From Candidatus Electrothrix gigas (GTDB lineage: Bacteria > Desulfobacterota > Desulfobulbia > Desulfobulbales > Desulfobulbaceae), in NCBI GenBank assembly GCA_022766165.1, contig QYLO01000002.1, forward strand, positions 96,787 through 160,786: 64,000 bases of DNA. Reading direction: 5' to 3'. Below, in pieces: positions 61,582 through 64,000 of this stretch. Position 1 is the first letter of the stretch, and each line of letters opens with the position of its first letter. A model generated the notes under the pieces. The model searched no databases. It saw only the letters and a list, made by a program, of their open reading frames with translations, and was not told where the DNA came from. A program made the translations under genes and the position numbers.

Positions 61582-62844
61582 ATGAACTATTTTACCTATA
61601 AAAACAGCATACTCTACTGCGAAGATAAACCTGTTCAGGATATTGCCCAAGAAGTTGGCACCCCTTTTTATCTCTACAGCAAAGCCACCCTGCAACGTCA
61701 TTTTGATGCCTTTGACTCCGGCTTTACCGGGATGAAACACCAAACCTGTTTTGCGGTCAAGGCATGTTCCAATCTTTCCATCCTCAATGTTTTTGCCAAA
61801 ATGGGTGGTGGGGCTGATATCGTTTCCGGTGGTGAGCTGTTCCGGGCCATGAAGGCAGGTATTGAACCCCAAAAAATTATCTATTCCGGGGTCGGTAAGA
61901 CCAAAACAGAGATCCGTCAGGCCCTGGAAGCTGGCATTCTGATGTTTAATGTGGAATCTCCACAAGAGCTGGGTCGTATTCAGGAAATTGCAGCAGAGAT
62001 GGGATGTACAGCCCGGGTCGCCTTTCGTATTAACCCGGATGTTGACCCCAAGACCCATGCCTATATTTCTACAGGGCTGGCAAAGAATAAATTCGGTATT
62101 CCAGTGGACGAGGCATTGCAAGAATATCTGCGGGCCAAGGAAATGGAGAATATTGAGATTGTTGGGGTGAGTTGCCATATCGGTTCCCAGCTCACCCAGA
62201 TTGATCCCTTTATTGAGGCTCTGCGCAAGGTAAAAAACTTTGTTGGCCGTCTTGAGCAGGAAGATATTCATATTCAGCACCTGGACCTAGGCGGTGGGGT
62301 TGGTATTGTGTATAACGATGAACAACCTCCGCATCCAACAGACTATGCTGCTGCAATACAAGCTGAACTACAAGATATGGACTGCACTCTGATCTTGGAG
62401 CCGGGCCGAGTCATTACCGGTAATGCCGGTATCCTGGTTACAGAGGTTCAATACACAAAGGTCAACAGAGGTGGGGAAAAAGAAAAACGCTTTATTATTA
62501 TTGATGCGGCCATGAATGATCTTACCCGCCCTTCCCTGTACAAAGCCTTTCATGAAATTCTGCCGGTCCAGGAACCTGCTGAGGAGGCACCAAGGCATGA
62601 GGTGGATGTGGTCGGCCCTATCTGTGAGACTGGTGATTTCATGGCCCGTGATCGAATGATGCCGGATATACAACCGGGTGAGCTGCTGGCCGTGATGAGC
62701 TGTGGCGCCTATGGTTTTTCCATGTCCTCTACCTATAACTCCCGACCCAAGGTGGCTGAGGTGCTGGTTGACGGTGATCAGTTTCGGATTATCCGGCAGC
62801 GGGAGAGCTATGAGGATTTGGTGCGGGGGGAGGATTTGCCATAA
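61582..62844 (+). CDS. lysA: Diaminopimelate decarboxylase
   Basis: LysA makes lysine from meso-diaminopimelate with PLP. The 420-residue protein has the PLP-lysine segment CFAVKACSNLSILNVFAK, GADIVSGGELFRAMKAGI, SCHIGSQLTQIDPF, LGGGVGIVYND, EPGRVITGNAGILVTEV, and GPICETGDFMARDR. Length and order are normal. It is the last gene of the argH-lysA cluster. Confidence 0.97.
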   Translation: MNYFTYKNSILYCEDKPVQDIAQEVGTPFYLYSKATLQRHFDAFDSGFTGMKHQTCFAVKACSNLSILNVFAKMGGGADIVSGGELFRAMKAGIEPQKIIYSGVGKTKTEIRQALEAGILMFNVESPQELGRIQEIAAEMGCTARVAFRINPDVDPKTHAYISTGLAKNKFGIPVDEALQEYLRAKEMENIEIVGVSCHIGSQLTQIDPFIEALRKVKNFVGRLEQEDIHIQHLDLGGGVGIVYNDEQPPHPTDYAAAIQAELQDMDCTLILEPGRVITGNAGILVTEVQYTKVNRGGEKEKRFIIIDAAMNDLTRPSLYKAFHEILPVQEPAEEAPRHEVDVVGPICETGDFMARDRMMPDIQPGELLAVMSCGAYGFSMSSTYNSRPKVAEVLVDGDQFRIIRQRESYEDLVRGEDLP

Positions 62845-62991
62845 GCCGGGCTGATTGCAGAGCCAACATCCTGAGAGGGTGCGATTAAGCGATTAAACGT
62901 GCGGTTTTTTTGATTATCCGGTGCATAATAGCTTATCTTTCTATTCTCTTCTCCTGATCATAACTCTACATCCCTTTTTCAGGGACATTTT

Positions 62992-63909
62992 ATGAAGGCA
63001 AAGCAATCTGTATGCAAGGGCAAAGGCAAGGGCAAGGGCAACAGCCTGTTCCGTGATTGCAACCTGTACATTATTTTTTCTATCACTCTCATAGCAATTA
63101 TGGGCGTGGCCAGCATCAGTCCGGCCCTGTCTATTATTATGAGAGAACTGCATATCTCTGCCCAACAAATTGGGCTGCTCATCACTTCGTTTACAGTACC
63201 CGGTATTTTTTTTACACCAGTTCTTGGTCTTCTGGCTGACCACTTTGGCAGAAAGCGGATTGTACTGCCCTCCTTGTTTATTTTTGCCTTGGCTGGCAGT
63301 GCCTGTGCATTGACGCATGACTTTTATACCCTGTTGCTGCTCCGTTTTGTCCAAGGAATTGGCGGAGCCGTGTTGCCAGCAATCACCATCACCCTGATCG
63401 GTGATCTGTACACTGGTCAAGAACGGGATGCTGCAATGGGGTATAATGCCAGTGTTCTCAGTCTTGGCGTGGCCTTTTATCCCGTCTTGGGTGGTTTCTT
63501 GGCATCAATACACTGGCAGTATCTGTTTTTTTTGCCCCTTCTTGCCCTTCCTGTGGGATTTTTTGTCCTGTTTCAGCTCAAGGCTCCCGAACCTGAATCT
63601 CTGAATACGCATTCTTTTTCTGATTATCTGGGCGGTATGTGGCATATCATACAGCAACCAGAGGCTGTTGTGCTGTTGCTGGTCAGCCTGACAACCTGTA
63701 TTCTTCTGTATGGCTCGTATCTCACCTATTTTTCCCTCCTGCTCAGTCAGAACTTTAACGCCTCACCAAAAATTATTGGCCTGATTATGTCGGGCATGGC
63801 CTGTACTATGGCCTGTACAGCCTCACAGATGGGAAGGCTGACAACGTATTACAGTAAAAAACAGCTCCTTCTTACTCACATTGAGCGGGTTGCCTTTTTT
63901 GAAAAATAG
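62992..63909 (+). pseudogene. MFS (Bcr/CflA-type) transporter, truncated at the 3' end
   Basis: The frame encodes eight or nine membrane segments with the MFS motif LADHFGRKRIVLPSLFIF and RFVQGIGGAVLPAITITLIG, as in Bcr/CflA drug-efflux proteins. It ends after 305 residues at YSKKQLLLTHIERVAFFEK, where family members usually continue for about 90 more. The last 12 residues look foreign, and the transposase-like ORF begins 51 bases later. The N-terminus has a KGKGKGKG repeat. Confidence 0.75.
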
Positions 63910-63959
63910 ATTAAAATCTACTATAATCCCATATCTTTCACTCTAACTATATTGTAATA

Positions 63960-64000
63960 ATGGAAAAATACTCGGTTGAACGAATTGATCATTTGGGCAT
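63960..64000 (+). mobile_element. Start of a transposase gene (IS1634/DUF4277-like), cut by the window edge
   Basis: ATG at 63960 opens MEKYSVERIDHLG, which resembles the N-terminus of DUF4277-type IS transposases. Only 13 codons are visible. The element would explain the truncated MFS gene; its left end should lie between about 63870 and 63950. Confidence 0.5.

Overview
The window is a 64 kb piece of a bacterial chromosome of moderate GC. Gene content and order point to a sulfate-reducer-type deltaproteobacterium, most likely Desulfobulbales, and the mix of a Roco protein, many toxin-antitoxin pairs and palindromic repeats would fit a cable bacterium (Electrothrix/Electronema). Supporting points are the ffh-rpsP-khpA-rimM-trmD-SPOUT-rplS-rnhB cluster with the PF09936 methyltransferase, the argH-lipoprotein-lysA cluster, the tandem glgC genes, the long-form HisG and the RdgC homologue. 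The taxonomy is inferred, because there is no rRNA gene to confirm it.

Layout. 0-9.5 kb: the 5' part of an rdgC gene, a tRNA-Lys/tRNA-Glu pair with a promoter and terminator, a glycogen synthase with a partner of unknown function, then reverse-strand genes for a LolA-like protein, RsgA, a HAD hydrolase, a small cysteine-rich protein, an OB-fold periplasmic protein and a VioB-like ferritin. 9.5-21.3 kb: mutL and mutS flank about 7 kb of accessory DNA. It holds hypothetical proteins, a ribbon-helix-helix protein, palindromic repeats that supply gene stop codons, a Uma2 nuclease, diverged duplicate pieces of the mutS 3' end, and an AT-rich 658-residue protein with a PD-(D/E)XK nuclease motif. 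21.3-24.5 kb: a RelE-type toxin-antitoxin pair and a leucine-rich-repeat Roco GTPase with a 23-bp tandem array at its 3' end. 24.8-31.4 kb: fabD and the SRP/ribosome/tRNA-modification cluster. 31.4-39.9 kb: a Tat-exported FAD oxidoreductase, tRNA-Arg, two glgC genes with a DHH phosphoesterase, a Xer recombinase with a damaged or unusual start, rpsU and an amidase. 39.9-42.3 kb: a TonB-dependent receptor under a cobalamin riboswitch with an attenuator. 42.4-54 kb: folate cyclo-ligase, a deacetylase-like protein, a cyclic-dinucleotide-type riboswitch in front of an orphan small ORF, a PIN-domain pair, gatC, hisI-hisG-engB-fmdE, a large secreted M23/CARDB protein, a MntA/HepT pair and a nonsense-mutated beta-propeller gene. 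54.3-64 kb: an FKBP isomerase, mazG, a purD-purE gene fusion, tsaC, an orphan cytosine methyltransferase, argH, a lipoprotein, lysA, and an MFS gene cut short just before an apparent insertion sequence at the right edge.

Most of the window is core metabolism and translation. The most unusual part is the mutL-mutS interval. Partial mutS 3' copies there differ from the resident gene mainly at silent sites, so they probably came from a related genome together with nuclease cargo. The 658-residue nuclease is the best candidate here for an undescribed defence or mobile-element function. Other strong observations are the fused PurD-PurE enzyme, the E-to-Q change in the MutL endonuclease motif, and several genes caught during decay (propeller, xer, MFS).
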